NCBI GenBank assembly: GCA_023450835.1
Contig: JAEXGM010000145.1
Coordinates: 1-23,961, forward strand
From: Bacillota bacterium
Lineage (GTDB): Bacteria; Bacillota; Clostridia; Lachnospirales; Lachnospiraceae
Reading direction: 5' to 3'
DNA length: 23,961 nt
Within the stretch, counting starts at the first letter, position 1. Each line of letters starts with the position of its first letter. The translations under genes and the position numbers were made by a program. The notes beneath the pieces were generated by a model. That model was not told where the DNA came from. It saw only the letters and a list, made by a program, of their open reading frames with translations, and did not search any database. Positions 1 to 8,688 of this stretch are shown here, in pieces.

Positions 1-58
1 CAGCACAGGTTAAAACGTGAAGGATAAACGCGGAGAATAGTTGAAAGGAGAAATCAGG

Positions 59-2764
59 ATGTTTTATTCATTAGATGGAATTTGGCAGGTCAGATTAGAG
101 GATGGAGCCAATTACCGGATGACTTTGCCCGGAACGCTGGATGAAAATAAGATTGGTTACAGGGATGTGGCAGCCGGTTCGTGGCATCCGGATGTAATGA
201 TGGACAGCGCAGAGGATACCTCTGATTCGCAGGCGGTGATAGCAACCAGATTTACCAGAAAATATACCTATAAGGGAGCGGCACAGTTAAGACGCAGGAT
301 TAATTATCGGCCCCAGGAGGGGAAACGTGTCTTCTTAGAAGCTGAACGGGCCAGATGCCTTACACTTCTTGTGGACGGACAACAGATACCGGATTTTTTG
401 GAACCGACTATAAGCACACCTCACATTTTTGAAATAACCGGATTATTGACCGGTGATAATGAGCTGACGCTTATATCTGATAACAGTTATGCAGAATTAC
501 CCCATGATGCAATTGTTTATTCTTCCGCGGCAACGGAGGAGACACAGACGAACTGGAATGGAGTGCTGGGCTACCTGCGTCTGCGTATGGAGAATCAGAA
601 TTTTATTTCTGCGGTCCGTGTTTATCCAAAGGATAAGAGCCTTTCGGTACAAGTGGAAATCTCTGTTCAGGAGTCTTATAAAGGTATGGTTACTTTGACA
701 TCGAAGGCACTTGTAAAGGCTGTTTCTAAGGAGATTTCTCTAACAGAAGGTATCAATGAGGTCAGGTTTGAGGGACTGCCTGTCAGTGATACAGCCAAAC
801 GCTGGGATGAATATGAAGGAAATCTCTATGAATTGACGGCAAGGCTTACGGAAAAGGAAGCAAAGACGGTAACCTTTGGTATACGTGATTTTGGAGATAA
901 CGGAAAAGGAAGACTTGCCGTAAACGGCCGTACTATTTTTCTAAGGAGCGAGGCCAATTGTGCCGAATTCCCGGAGACAGGGTACCCGCCCATGACAGCG
1001 GAAGAATGGAGCGATGTCTTGAACCTTTATAAGTCCTATGGAGTCAATTGTGTGCGCTTTCATTCCCATTGTCCTCCGGAAGCCGCTTTCTTGGCAGCCG
1101 ACCGGACAGGAATGCTGATGCAGCCGGAGCTATCCCATTGGAACCCGCAGAATGCCTTGGAATCCGACGAAAGCTTTTGCTATTATCAAACAGAATTGAA
1201 ACAGATAATTTTATCTCTGGCAAATCACCCTTCCTTTGTAATGCTGACCTTTGGAAATGAACTGATAGCCGGTGAACTGGGACATGAGCGGATGAGTAAG
1301 ATGTTAAAATCAGTCCGTTCACTGGATGACACCCGTTTGTATGCCAATGGGTCCAATGTTCATTATGGAGCAATTGGCTGCCAGGCAGACAGTGATTTTT
1401 ATACCTCACAGAAGTTCTTCACGGAGGACCTCCGCGGTACCTTTGCTGCCCAGGATGAAAGCAACCCCAGGATAGAAGGATATATTAATAATGTGTATCC
1501 CAGTGCCAGAGCAAATTATGACCTGACAATGAGTAAAATCCGGGAATCCTATAAAAAGCCGGTGTTTAGTTTTGAAGTGGGACAATTTGAAGTACTTCCG
1601 GATTTTGAGGAATTGTCAGAGTTTCGAGGTATTTCTGAGCCTGCTAACCTGGCGTTAATACAAAAAAGGGTGGATGACCTTGGACTACAGGAGGTCTGGA
1701 AGAAATATGTGGAGGCATCCGGAGAGTTATCCCGCATCGGCTACCGGGAAGAAATTGAAGCAGCCATGAGAACAAAAGAGCTGTCCGGTATCTCACTGTT
1801 AGGACTTCAGGACTTTCCAGGGCAGGGAACTGCTTTGGTAGGAATGTTGAATTCTCATTTGCAGCCTAAGCCCTTTCCCTTTGCCAGACCGGAGGCTTTC
1901 AGAGCATTTTTCCGCGACCGGCTTCCTCTGGTACTGCTGCCGAAGTATACTTTTGCAGCGGAGGAAATATTAATAGCCGATGTGCTGGTGGCTAACTATG
2001 GCAGGGAGGATATACAGGGAAGTTTAGAATATGAGCTGAAGGGCGAAGGAGTCACTCTGACGGGGGCGCTGACAGAGAAGCTCTGCCCTATGGGAGAACT
2101 GACCCAGGCAGGTACATTGGAGATTCCTTTAAATAGTATAAAAAAACCAACACGTCTGAACCTGGCAGTTACAATCGGTAATTTGGTCAATACATATCCT
2201 GTTTGGGTATATCCCTTGCTGATGCCTTGTTGCCCGGACTCGGTCTATGAGACGGAAACCTTTGACAGTAGGGCAAAGGAGGTTCTAAAGTCCGGAGGAA
2301 AGGTTTATTTATCACCTGCTTCCGCAAAAGAAAAGCTGCCTTACTCTATTCAGGCCCAGTTCACCACGGACTTCTGGTCGGTAGGAACTTTCAAAGTACA
2401 GGAGGGAGGCATGGGACAGCTTATTGATGCCGCCCATCCGATTTTTAAGGATTTTCCGACAGAAACTCATACCAATTGGCAGTGGTGGCCTATGGCGTCC
2501 CAAAGAGCAATAATTCTGCCGGAACAGGTTAAAGCCATCATAACGGAGATGGATAGCTATGCGTATATGAGGCCAATGGTGCAATTGATAGAGTGCCGCT
2601 GCGGAAATGGAAAGCTGCTGCTGTCTTCTATGGGATTGCAGAATCTTCAGGAATATCCGGAAGCTAAGGCATTGCTTTCTGCTATATACAAATACATGGA
2701 TTCCGATTTGTTTCTTCCGGAACAGGAAATGTCCATGGAGACTATCGCATCTCTGGTGCGATGA
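59..2764 (+). CDS. GH2-like glycoside hydrolase
   Basis: Predicted 901-residue cytoplasmic glycosidase; no signal peptide is visible. The N-terminus (LDGIWQ) and the following beta-rich region resemble the sugar-binding domain of glycoside hydrolase family 2; a TIM barrel follows from about residue 290. The acid/base candidate is E401 in TFGNELIAG (the GNE motif of this family), and a nucleophile candidate is E506 in FSFEVGQ. A conserved-looking segment LQDFPGQGTALVG lies near residues 582-597, followed by a C-terminal beta-rich extension to residue 901. I chose ATG 59 because AAAGGAG (44-50) sits 8 bases upstream; the in-frame TTG at 41 would overlap this site. The substrate cannot be read from sequence: beta-galactosidase, beta-glucuronidase, beta-mannosidase or alpha-L-arabinosidase activities all occur in GH2. 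The gene precedes an importer and a glucuronate locus, so an oligosaccharide carrying a uronic acid or galactose is likely. The promoter lies outside the window. Confidence 0.85.
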   Translation: MFYSLDGIWQVRLEDGANYRMTLPGTLDENKIGYRDVAAGSWHPDVMMDSAEDTSDSQAVIATRFTRKYTYKGAAQLRRRINYRPQEGKRVFLEAERARCLTLLVDGQQIPDFLEPTISTPHIFEITGLLTGDNELTLISDNSYAELPHDAIVYSSAATEETQTNWNGVLGYLRLRMENQNFISAVRVYPKDKSLSVQVEISVQESYKGMVTLTSKALVKAVSKEISLTEGINEVRFEGLPVSDTAKRWDEYEGNLYELTARLTEKEAKTVTFGIRDFGDNGKGRLAVNGRTIFLRSEANCAEFPETGYPPMTAEEWSDVLNLYKSYGVNCVRFHSHCPPEAAFLAADRTGMLMQPELSHWNPQNALESDESFCYYQTELKQIILSLANHPSFVMLTFGNELIAGELGHERMSKMLKSVRSLDDTRLYANGSNVHYGAIGCQADSDFYTSQKFFTEDLRGTFAAQDESNPRIEGYINNVYPSARANYDLTMSKIRESYKKPVFSFEVGQFEVLPDFEELSEFRGISEPANLALIQKRVDDLGLQEVWKKYVEASGELSRIGYREEIEAAMRTKELSGISLLGLQDFPGQGTALVGMLNSHLQPKPFPFARPEAFRAFFRDRLPLVLLPKYTFAAEEILIADVLVANYGREDIQGSLEYELKGEGVTLTGALTEKLCPMGELTQAGTLEIPLNSIKKPTRLNLAVTIGNLVNTYPVWVYPLLMPCCPDSVYETETFDSRAKEVLKSGGKVYLSPASAKEKLPYSIQAQFTTDFWSVGTFKVQEGGMGQLIDAAHPIFKDFPTETHTNWQWWPMASQRAIILPEQVKAIITEMDSYAYMRPMVQLIECRCGNGKLLLSSMGLQNLQEYPEAKALLSAIYKYMDSDLFLPEQEMSMETIASLVR

Positions 2765-2837
2765 CAGGTCAGAAACTGTTGCCACTGGATAAGCAGGGAA
2801 AGGATTTTGCCAAGAGATAACAGGTCTATAAACGGTG

Positions 2838-2880
2838 CAGCCGGTGAAACTCCTGAGGAGTGTAACCGGCTGTATTTTTA
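2838..2880 (+). terminator. Rho-independent terminator of the GH2-like gene
   Basis: CAGCCGGT (2838-2845) pairs perfectly with ACCGGCTG (2865-2872), with an inner perfect stem ACTCC/GGAGT (2849-2853 with 2857-2861) around a TGA loop. It is followed at once by TATTTTTA. It lies 74 bases past the GH2 stop and isolates that transcription unit from the importer. Confidence 0.88.
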
Positions 2881-2897
2881 ATATACGGTGAAAGGAA

Positions 2898-2918
2898 CTG
2901 TATCATGTGGTGATACAG
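2898..2918. repeat. Short perfect inverted repeat
   Basis: CTGTATCA (2898-2905) and TGATACAG (2911-2918) form a perfect 8-bp inverted repeat around TGTGG. It lies just beyond the terminator and about 370 bases before the first permease gene. There is no T-tract, so it may be a protein-binding site or a remnant of a dispersed repeat. The 10-mer AAGGAACTGT at 2892-2901 recurs at 6867-6876 in another hairpin. Confidence 0.5.
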
Positions 2919-3288
2919 GCAGCAATTGGGATAAAGATTCCGTCCTATATGATCCGGTCAATGGTCAGCAGGACATTGTGAAAATTATAATAAATATAAA
3001 GAAACGCGGGTGAAAATTATAAAACATCACAAAACAATAATGGAATTATCCGAAATATCGGTCATAATTACTCAAAAACTATACGAAATGCCGCCAAAAT
3101 ATGAAAAAATATTAAAAATGGGTACATTACCTTTTAATTGGGGTGTATTTTTCTTTGTCTGTAATATTATATAATTTTTTAGAAACATTGATTCAAGTGT
3201 CAAAGATGACGAGTGATTGATTCAAGGGATTTTTGATACTCTGACCAATATGAAAAAACTAAAAAACAAGGTGGATGGAGCATGAAAA
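2919..3288 (+). promoter_or_regulatory. Regulatory region of the importer operon
   Basis: This 370-base AT-rich gene-free stretch precedes the permease gene. A consensus -10 TATAAT is at 3170-3175; no good -35 is seen 16-18 bases upstream, which suits an activator-dependent promoter. Upstream are a 13-base direct repeat GTGAAAATTATAA (2978-2990 and 3010-3022, 32 apart) and related CGAAATATCGG/CGAAATGCCGC (3051 and 3084, 33 apart). Within the presumed leader, ATTGATTCAAG occurs twice (3187-3197 and 3216-3226, 29 apart). Such spaced direct repeats are plausible sites for the AraC-type response regulator encoded at 8666, but this is inference. Confidence 0.5.
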
Positions 3289-4239
3289 ATGAGTAAGAAT
3301 TCGAGAAAAATCATAATAAAAAAACAAGCAATCGCCCGCAAGACCTGGAGACAGGAAATCCAGCACAACTGGCCCCTTTATGTAATGATACTTCCAAGCT
3401 TCGTTCTGGCAATTGTTTTCTGCTACATACCTATGGGCGGTCTGATTATGGCTTTCCAGAACTATAAGCCGTGGCTTGGAATCTTCAGGTCAGAATTTGT
3501 GGGAATGGATAATTTCCGGCAGATTTTCGAATTCCAGGAATCTTACCAGGCAATTATCAATACGGTAATTATTGCCGTCAGCAAAATCGTTCTTGGACTC
3601 ATCGTACCGGTCATGATGGCATTGCTTTTAAATGAGGTCAAGAATATGGGGCTGAAAAAAGGAATCCAGACGCTGGTGTATCTGCCTCATTTCCTTTCCT
3701 GGGTCACGGTAGCCGGTATGCTTCGGGATATCCTGGGACTTGACGGAATTGTCAACAGTTTTCTTCAGCGGTTCGGTGTGGAACCGATCTTCTTTCTGGG
3801 CGAGGCGGGAATGTTCCGGCAGATTGCAGTGGCCTCGGATCTCTGGAAAGGCTTCGGCTTTGGTATGATTGTGTATCTGGCAGCTATTTCGAATATTGAC
3901 CAGGGGCTTTACGAAGCGGCGGAGATGGATGGAGCTAACCGTTTACAGCAGACCTTATATATTACCCTGCCGAGCATTACGCCTATGATAATTGTTATGG
4001 CGACCCTTAGTCTTGGAAATGTGCTGAATGCTGGTTTCGACCAGATATTCAACCTGTATTCGCCTCTTACCTACAGCACCGGCGATATCATCGATACTTA
4101 TGTGTACCGGCAGTCACTGGTAAATGGACAGTACAGCTTCGGTACGGCAGTGGGACTCTTTAAGTCGGCTATCGGATTGTTTCTGACTGTTGTCTCATAT
4201 AAGATTGCATACAAATTTGCAGGTTACAGAATCTTTTAG
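3289..4239 (+). CDS. lplB: ABC oligosaccharide importer permease, LplB type
   Basis: A 316-residue inner-membrane permease of the carbohydrate uptake (CUT1) class. After a basic N-terminal tail comes a first membrane segment (about residues 28-50), and five further hydrophobic segments can be placed. The cytoplasmic coupling (EAA) loop reads YEAAEMDGANRLQQT at about residues 208-222, the motif by which such permeases contact the ATPase. The ATG at 3289 follows GGAG (3277-3280) by 8 bases. A four-codon ATG frame at 3282-3296 (MKNE then stop) overlaps this start and could couple or dampen initiation; AAGGTGG precedes it. The gene is followed after 14 bases by a second permease. Its family pairs with LplA-like lipoproteins and YesM/YesN regulators, as here. 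Confidence 0.95.
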   Translation: MSKNSRKIIIKKQAIARKTWRQEIQHNWPLYVMILPSFVLAIVFCYIPMGGLIMAFQNYKPWLGIFRSEFVGMDNFRQIFEFQESYQAIINTVIIAVSKIVLGLIVPVMMALLLNEVKNMGLKKGIQTLVYLPHFLSWVTVAGMLRDILGLDGIVNSFLQRFGVEPIFFLGEAGMFRQIAVASDLWKGFGFGMIVYLAAISNIDQGLYEAAEMDGANRLQQTLYITLPSITPMIIVMATLSLGNVLNAGFDQIFNLYSPLTYSTGDIIDTYVYRQSLVNGQYSFGTAVGLFKSAIGLFLTVVSYKIAYKFAGYRIF

Positions 4240-4253
4240 GAGGAAAATATACG

Positions 4254-5123
4254 ATGCGACGTACATCTTTGAGCAGAAAATTATTTGTAATTTGCAATAA
4301 CATATTCCTTGTAACGGTAGCGCTTTTGTGCCTGCTGCCGCTGATTAATCTGTTTGCCATCTCCCTTAGCGGCAAGAGCGCGGCGAACAGCGGAATCGTC
4401 ACCTTCTGGCCGGTAGATTTTAACGGCCTGGCCTATGTGAAGACCTTTCACAATGCTAACTTCATCCGCTCCATTGTGATTTCTCTTCTTCGGACATTTA
4501 CCGGAACGCTGTTTAGCATGTTCGTCATAACGACAGCGGGCTATGCCCTATCCAAAGAGTTCAGGGGCAGGACGGTGCTTATGTGGTTTTTCGTATTTAC
4601 CATGCTTTTTGGAGGCGGTCTGATTCCTTCCTACCTGGTAAATACTTCACTTGGATTAAAAAACAACTTCCTTGTATACATACTCCCGGGAGCCTTTGGA
4701 TGTTACAATTTGATTTTGATTATGAACTTCTTCAAATCCATTCCAAAAGCGCTGGAGGAGGCGGCATTAATTGACGGGGCAAGCTTCTTTACCGTTCTCT
4801 GGAAGATATTTCTTCCCCTGTCCAAGGCAGGTCTTGCCACGGTTGCTCTTTTTATTATGGTAGGCAACTGGAACGAATGGTTTACGGGAATCCTCTATAT
4901 GTCGAATACCAAGAATTATCCCCTGGCATCCTTTCTACAGGTGATTGTGGTACAGGGCAACCAGCAGGATCTGGCCCTGGATCCCACTTCGGCGGCAGCT
5001 ATGTCGGAGCGTACCATCAAAGCGGCTCAGGTATTTATCGGAGCACTGCCCATCCTGATGGTATATCCGTTTTTGCAGAAGTATTTTGTAAAAGGAATTG
5101 TGGTGGGGGCTGTAAAAGAATAA
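4254..5123 (+). CDS. ABC oligosaccharide importer permease, YtcP/LplC type
   Basis: A 289-residue second permease that should form a heterodimer with the preceding one in the membrane. Six hydrophobic segments are apparent, the first near residues 14-34. The EAA loop reads LEEAALIDGASFFTV at about residues 166-180, and a membrane segment with the family-typical NWNEWF follows near residues 205-210. Its AGGAGG site (4238-4243) overlaps the stop codon of the upstream permease, with ATG 10 bases later, so translation is probably coupled. The C-terminus FVKGIVVGAVKE is typical of this family. No ATP-binding subunit gene is nearby; family members usually share an MsmX-type ATPase encoded elsewhere. 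Confidence 0.95.
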   Translation: MRRTSLSRKLFVICNNIFLVTVALLCLLPLINLFAISLSGKSAANSGIVTFWPVDFNGLAYVKTFHNANFIRSIVISLLRTFTGTLFSMFVITTAGYALSKEFRGRTVLMWFFVFTMLFGGGLIPSYLVNTSLGLKNNFLVYILPGAFGCYNLILIMNFFKSIPKALEEAALIDGASFFTVLWKIFLPLSKAGLATVALFIMVGNWNEWFTGILYMSNTKNYPLASFLQVIVVQGNQQDLALDPTSAAAMSERTIKAAQVFIGALPILMVYPFLQKYFVKGIVVGAVKE

Positions 5124-5140
5124 AAGCATTACCAAATGAG

Positions 5141-5173
5141 AATCAAGTACCTCGTCTAAGAGGTTTCATGATT
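5141..5173 (+). other. Intercistronic hairpin before the binding-protein gene
   Basis: AATCA (5141-5145) can pair with TGATT (5169-5173), and ACCTC (5149-5153) with GAGGT (5160-5164). The structure sits in the 76-base gap before the lipoprotein gene and just upstream of its AAGGAGGA site. The A-rich run that follows does not terminate plus-strand transcripts. A role in raising binding-protein mRNA relative to permease mRNA is plausible. Confidence 0.4.
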
Positions 5174-5199
5174 AAAAAAATTAAGGAGGAAGGTATATT

Positions 5200-6855
5200 A
5201 TGAAAAACAAGAAAGCAATTCTTTCATTGGTACTGGCATTCGCACTGCTCCTGTCAGGATGCAGCGGTCAGAAGGGGGGAGACGGCAAAGAAGCTGCCGC
5301 TACTAAGAATGGGGACGGAAAGTATGAGCCGGCCATCACCATCACTATAGCAAAACAGCTGGATGAGAACACCGGAAGATATGGGGACGGTGAAGACATC
5401 AACAAAAATCCTATGACAGAGCTTACAGAGGAAAAGCTGGGCATTAAGATGGAGACCACACTTCTCGGCGGAGATGCAGGCAATTACGATACAAAGCTGC
5501 GTCTGGCCCTGACAGGTTCTGAGGAGCTGCCGGATGTATTTCCGGTATACGGAACGCAGATGATTGCGGATATGATCGAGTCCGGCCGCGTAAAAGCCAT
5601 TGATGATGACCTTGAAAAATATATGCCGGACCGTCTGAAAGAGATCTATGACAAGTATCCACAGTCTTTCTATCCGGTTACGAAAGACGGCAAGACCTAT
5701 GGCATTGCCTGCGCACCGGCATTGACAGAGGGGCAGGTCATGATTATCCGTCAGGACTGGCTGGATAAACTGGGACTAAAGGCTCCCACCAATATGGATG
5801 AATTTGAGGCAGTAATCAAGGCCTTCACAGAGAATGACCCCGATGGGAACGGAAAGAAAGACACTTATGGTTTCACCTATGAAGGCGACAGCATTTACAA
5901 CAATGGCTGGGTAGCGGACCCTGTTACATTATTCTCTGCAAATACCGGAAAGCATATACCGGGAAGCTGGCAGGAGGATGAGAACGGTAACCTGACCTAC
6001 GGTTCTATCGATGCGGGCAATAAGAAGACACTGGAGCGTATGGCTAAGTGGCATGCCAACGGATGGATCTTCCAGGAGGCAGCAGCAACCGGCGCATGGG
6101 ATGCCATGAATCAGTTTACCGAGGGCAAAGCGGGCATCTTTATCGGACGTCCCTGGTCCATTGTTTCCGTAAAAGATGTTACTTCTGTAGCACCGGGCGC
6201 AGTTATCAAAGCGTACCCGAATATCCTTCAGGACAATGGGGAGCCGACTTACCAGGCCGCGCAGATTAACGATGGCTGGCTGATGTTCAACAAAGACTTT
6301 AATAATATGGAAGCCTTCTTCACCTATTATAACTGGATGTACGATGCAGCTTTCGGTACCGGTGATTTCCAGTATGGATACCTGGAAGGTTATGATTATG
6401 ACATCATTGGCGATAAAGTTGTGTTTGACTCCACGCTGTTTGACCCCCCGGTAACTGATCCGTTCATGCCTGGCAAATCAACAGTGTTAAAGAATGCACC
6501 GGCTCTTGATGCCATGCAGGCTTATGCGAATGCGAAGGAAGGAAAAGAGGCACAGTCCAGTGCGGAGATAAGGGCAAAAGCCGATTTTGAGACCGCACCG
6601 GAAATGGCGGAAGGTTATGCGTTAGCCAACGAGCACAGGGATGAACTGCTTCCGAATCTGTTCAACGGCGAGCCCACCGCTACCATGAAGAAGAACTGGG
6701 AACAGCTTCAGACCATGGAGAAACAGGTATACACTAACATTATCTATGGCAAAGAGTCTCTGGACGCCTTTGATAAATTTGTAAAGGACTGGAAAGCTCA
6801 GGGCGGAGATGAAATTACCAAAGAAGTCAATGAATGGTATAAATCTGTAAAATAA
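5200..6855 (+). CDS. lplA: Oligosaccharide-binding lipoprotein of the ABC importer, LplA type
   Basis: A 551-residue extracellular solute-binding lipoprotein. The signal peptide has lysines at positions 2, 4 and 5, a hydrophobic core and the lipobox LLSGC, so the mature protein would start at a lipid-modified C21 anchored in the outer face of the membrane. A short charged linker precedes the bilobed binding domain. The length (about 550) is usual for the LplA/YtcQ-like large binding proteins rather than the roughly 420-residue MalE type, and suits oligosaccharides. An Asp-rich DPDGNGKKDTYG segment near residues 210-221 resembles the calcium-binding loop seen in this family. AAGGAGGA (5183-5190) precedes ATG 5200. 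The ligand is unknown; neighbouring enzymes suggest a uronic-acid-containing oligosaccharide. Confidence 0.95.
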   Translation: MKNKKAILSLVLAFALLLSGCSGQKGGDGKEAAATKNGDGKYEPAITITIAKQLDENTGRYGDGEDINKNPMTELTEEKLGIKMETTLLGGDAGNYDTKLRLALTGSEELPDVFPVYGTQMIADMIESGRVKAIDDDLEKYMPDRLKEIYDKYPQSFYPVTKDGKTYGIACAPALTEGQVMIIRQDWLDKLGLKAPTNMDEFEAVIKAFTENDPDGNGKKDTYGFTYEGDSIYNNGWVADPVTLFSANTGKHIPGSWQEDENGNLTYGSIDAGNKKTLERMAKWHANGWIFQEAAATGAWDAMNQFTEGKAGIFIGRPWSIVSVKDVTSVAPGAVIKAYPNILQDNGEPTYQAAQINDGWLMFNKDFNNMEAFFTYYNWMYDAAFGTGDFQYGYLEGYDYDIIGDKVVFDSTLFDPPVTDPFMPGKSTVLKNAPALDAMQAYANAKEGKEAQSSAEIRAKADFETAPEMAEGYALANEHRDELLPNLFNGEPTATMKKNWEQLQTMEKQVYTNIIYGKESLDAFDKFVKDWKAQGGDEITKEVNEWYKSVK

Positions 6856-6863
6856 GCTCCAGA

Positions 6864-6900
6864 CATAAGGAACTGTTACAAAAAGTAGCGGTTCCTTATG
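6864..6900. other. Strong hairpin after the binding-protein gene
   Basis: CATAAGGAAC (6864-6873) pairs perfectly with GTTCCTTATG (6891-6900). Pairing continues inward through TGTTAC/GTAGCG with two G-U wobbles, giving about 16 bp around an AAAAA loop. No T-tract follows, so it is not a canonical terminator. It may protect the 3' end of the importer mRNA or reduce read-through into the kinase gene, which has its own promoter just downstream. Confidence 0.7.
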
Positions 6901-6926
6901 CTCGTGTAGTAAACCAAATATAAATT

Positions 6927-6935
6927 TGCTATAAT
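6927..6935 (+). promoter_or_regulatory. Extended -10 promoter of the two-component genes
   Basis: TGCTATAAT at 6927-6935 is a perfect extended -10 (TG-N-TATAAT). No good -35 is seen, which extended -10 promoters tolerate. The predicted start of transcription near 6942 gives a leader of about 37 bases to ATG 6979, and excludes the in-frame ATG at 6934 as a start. Confidence 0.65.
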
Positions 6936-6978
6936 GATACCGGAAATCTTCGGATTTACAAATAAAAATGAGGTGCAT

Positions 6979-8688
6979 ATGAAGAAAATAAAATCTATTT
7001 TCAATATATTTGTCATATTTCTGGTGATTATTATAGCAGGTTTTGCTATTTTGTATTTATACAGTACGTCCAGTCTGAAGGAATCGCTGATACAGGCATC
7101 AAAGATTCAGATGGAGTATTCCAAGACGCTTCTCGGACAGAAAATCAAGGAAATCGAGATTGAAGCGGACGGAATTCTAAACAGCGATGATCTTAAGACA
7201 CTGCACCTCACACTCATGGATCAATATGATGCTTACCGGTATGTGACGGATGTCAATCAGATGAAGGAATATCTGAGACGGCGCCAGAAGAGCAATGTGG
7301 GTATGGCACAGTTCATTTTGTACTGGCCAAAATCCAGACGCGTCATAACGACTGCGACCCGGGACACTGTAAAAGATGCCATGCTGGAGTCTGTGGGGGA
7401 CAATCAATGGTTCGTCTATGAAAATGAAGTCTATTTCGCCAGAAAATACGTTACGGACTGGGATGAGACAGATGATGAACCGTATCTGATCATACGGATG
7501 GACCGGGATTATCTGTATAAGATAAAGACTATGGCTTCCGGCATGGATAAGGGAGGAACGATGCTCCTTTATTCGCAGGATAAGAGCCTTTTTTCCGGCA
7601 GTGAGACGGAGAAGGAACTGCTTTATTCCATCGGTGAAGAGAAAGGCAGAAACTCCGCCGGCAAGGATTCTGCCAGTGAGCTGTCTGTCGGCCGGGTAAA
7701 GTATCAGATTATCCGGTCAGGGGCTGTAAAGAACGGACTGGAACTGGTCTCTTATTATCCGCTGAAGGCAATGATGCGTCCGGTTACCAATATCACCCGG
7801 ATAACGGGAGGTCTTTTGAGCGTGCTCCTTCTGATTGGCCTTGTCTTCATGCTCCTGTATTACAGCAATATCCTGCTTCAGCTGAGGATTCTCACAGGAA
7901 AATTAAAGCAGGTAGAGGGCGGAGATTTTGCCGCTCAGATTACGGAACTGCCGAACAATGAATTTGCTTATGTTTTCGGTCAGTTTAACCGCATGGTGAC
8001 CAGAATCAGCCAGCTGATCGAATCTACGCTGAAAGAGCAGCAGCTTCGGAATCAGGCGGAACTTCGGCAGCTGCAGTTACAGATCAATCCTCATTTTCTG
8101 TACAACAGTCTTTCTTACATTGTAACTGTGGCCAGTCAGCCGGAAGCGGTTACCGAAATGGCAGTCCATCTGTCCAATTATTACCGCTATTGCACCAAAA
8201 ATAAATCCATAGCCACTATCGACGAGGAAATATCCTACGCGAAAGCGTATCTGGCGATTACGGCCATGCGTAAAGACATAGAGTATACCATAGAGGCGTC
8301 AAAAGACCTTTATAACAGAAAAATTATCCCGCTGATTCTCCAGCCAATCATTGAGAATGCCATTGAACATGCTATCGAGGAACGGGAAAATGCAAAGCAT
8401 ATCTATGTGAAAGTCTATGAACTGGGAAACGGTGCCCTTCGCTTTGAGGTCTCCGACGACGGGGACGGGATGACGGAGGAGGAGCTTGGGGTACTGATAG
8501 CGCGGCTTTACAAAAAAGAACGGGAAGAAGATGAGAGTGTGGGCTTGTGGAATGTGAACCAGCGGCTGATTAATTATTATGACGAGTCTGCAGGACTCAG
8601 GTTTGGCAAGAGCATCTGGGGCGGACTGATGGTATCGTTTACTATTTTGCCGGAGGGGGTGGAGAATGAAGGTATTAATCGTAGATGA
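6979..8688 (+). CDS. Sensor histidine kinase, YesM family
   Basis: A 569-residue membrane sensor kinase. A first membrane segment lies at about residues 7-28, followed by an extracytoplasmic sensing domain of some 240 residues, a second membrane segment near residues 273-296, a HAMP-like linker, and the His_kinase domain with QINPHFLYN; the phosphorylated histidine is H372. The ATPase domain shows the N-box QPIIENAIEHA (N460), the G-box DDGDGM (about 493-498) and ESVGLWNVNQRL. This order is that of the YesM/LytS-type kinases that regulate polysaccharide uptake in Firmicutes. ATG 6979 follows GAGGTG (6970-6975). The last 23 bases overlap the response-regulator gene, so the two are co-translated. 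It probably senses an oligosaccharide or the loaded binding protein; the signal is not shown by sequence. Confidence 0.94.
   Translation: MKKIKSIFNIFVIFLVIIIAGFAILYLYSTSSLKESLIQASKIQMEYSKTLLGQKIKEIEIEADGILNSDDLKTLHLTLMDQYDAYRYVTDVNQMKEYLRRRQKSNVGMAQFILYWPKSRRVITTATRDTVKDAMLESVGDNQWFVYENEVYFARKYVTDWDETDDEPYLIIRMDRDYLYKIKTMASGMDKGGTMLLYSQDKSLFSGSETEKELLYSIGEEKGRNSAGKDSASELSVGRVKYQIIRSGAVKNGLELVSYYPLKAMMRPVTNITRITGGLLSVLLLIGLVFMLLYYSNILLQLRILTGKLKQVEGGDFAAQITELPNNEFAYVFGQFNRMVTRISQLIESTLKEQQLRNQAELRQLQLQINPHFLYNSLSYIVTVASQPEAVTEMAVHLSNYYRYCTKNKSIATIDEEISYAKAYLAITAMRKDIEYTIEASKDLYNRKIIPLILQPIIENAIEHAIEERENAKHIYVKVYELGNGALRFEVSDDGDGMTEEELGVLIARLYKKEREEDESVGLWNVNQRLINYYDESAGLRFGKSIWGGLMVSFTILPEGVENEGINRR

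Noticed and set aside
1..27. Possible last codons of an upstream gene (frame 1 ends TAA at 25-27)
   Set aside because: Nine codons are too few to judge; other frames also close quickly, and no homology can be seen.
41..58. TTG start at 41 for the GH2-like gene
   Set aside because: It would lie on top of the AAAGGAG ribosome site that serves ATG 59.
2919..3288. Riboswitch or T-box in the importer leader
   Set aside because: The region is AT-rich with no conserved riboswitch core or T-box sequence and no terminator-like stem before the gene.
6934..6978. ATG 6934 as start of the histidine kinase
   Set aside because: It lies inside the -10 element TATAAT; the 6979 ATG has a ribosome site and is followed directly by the first membrane segment.
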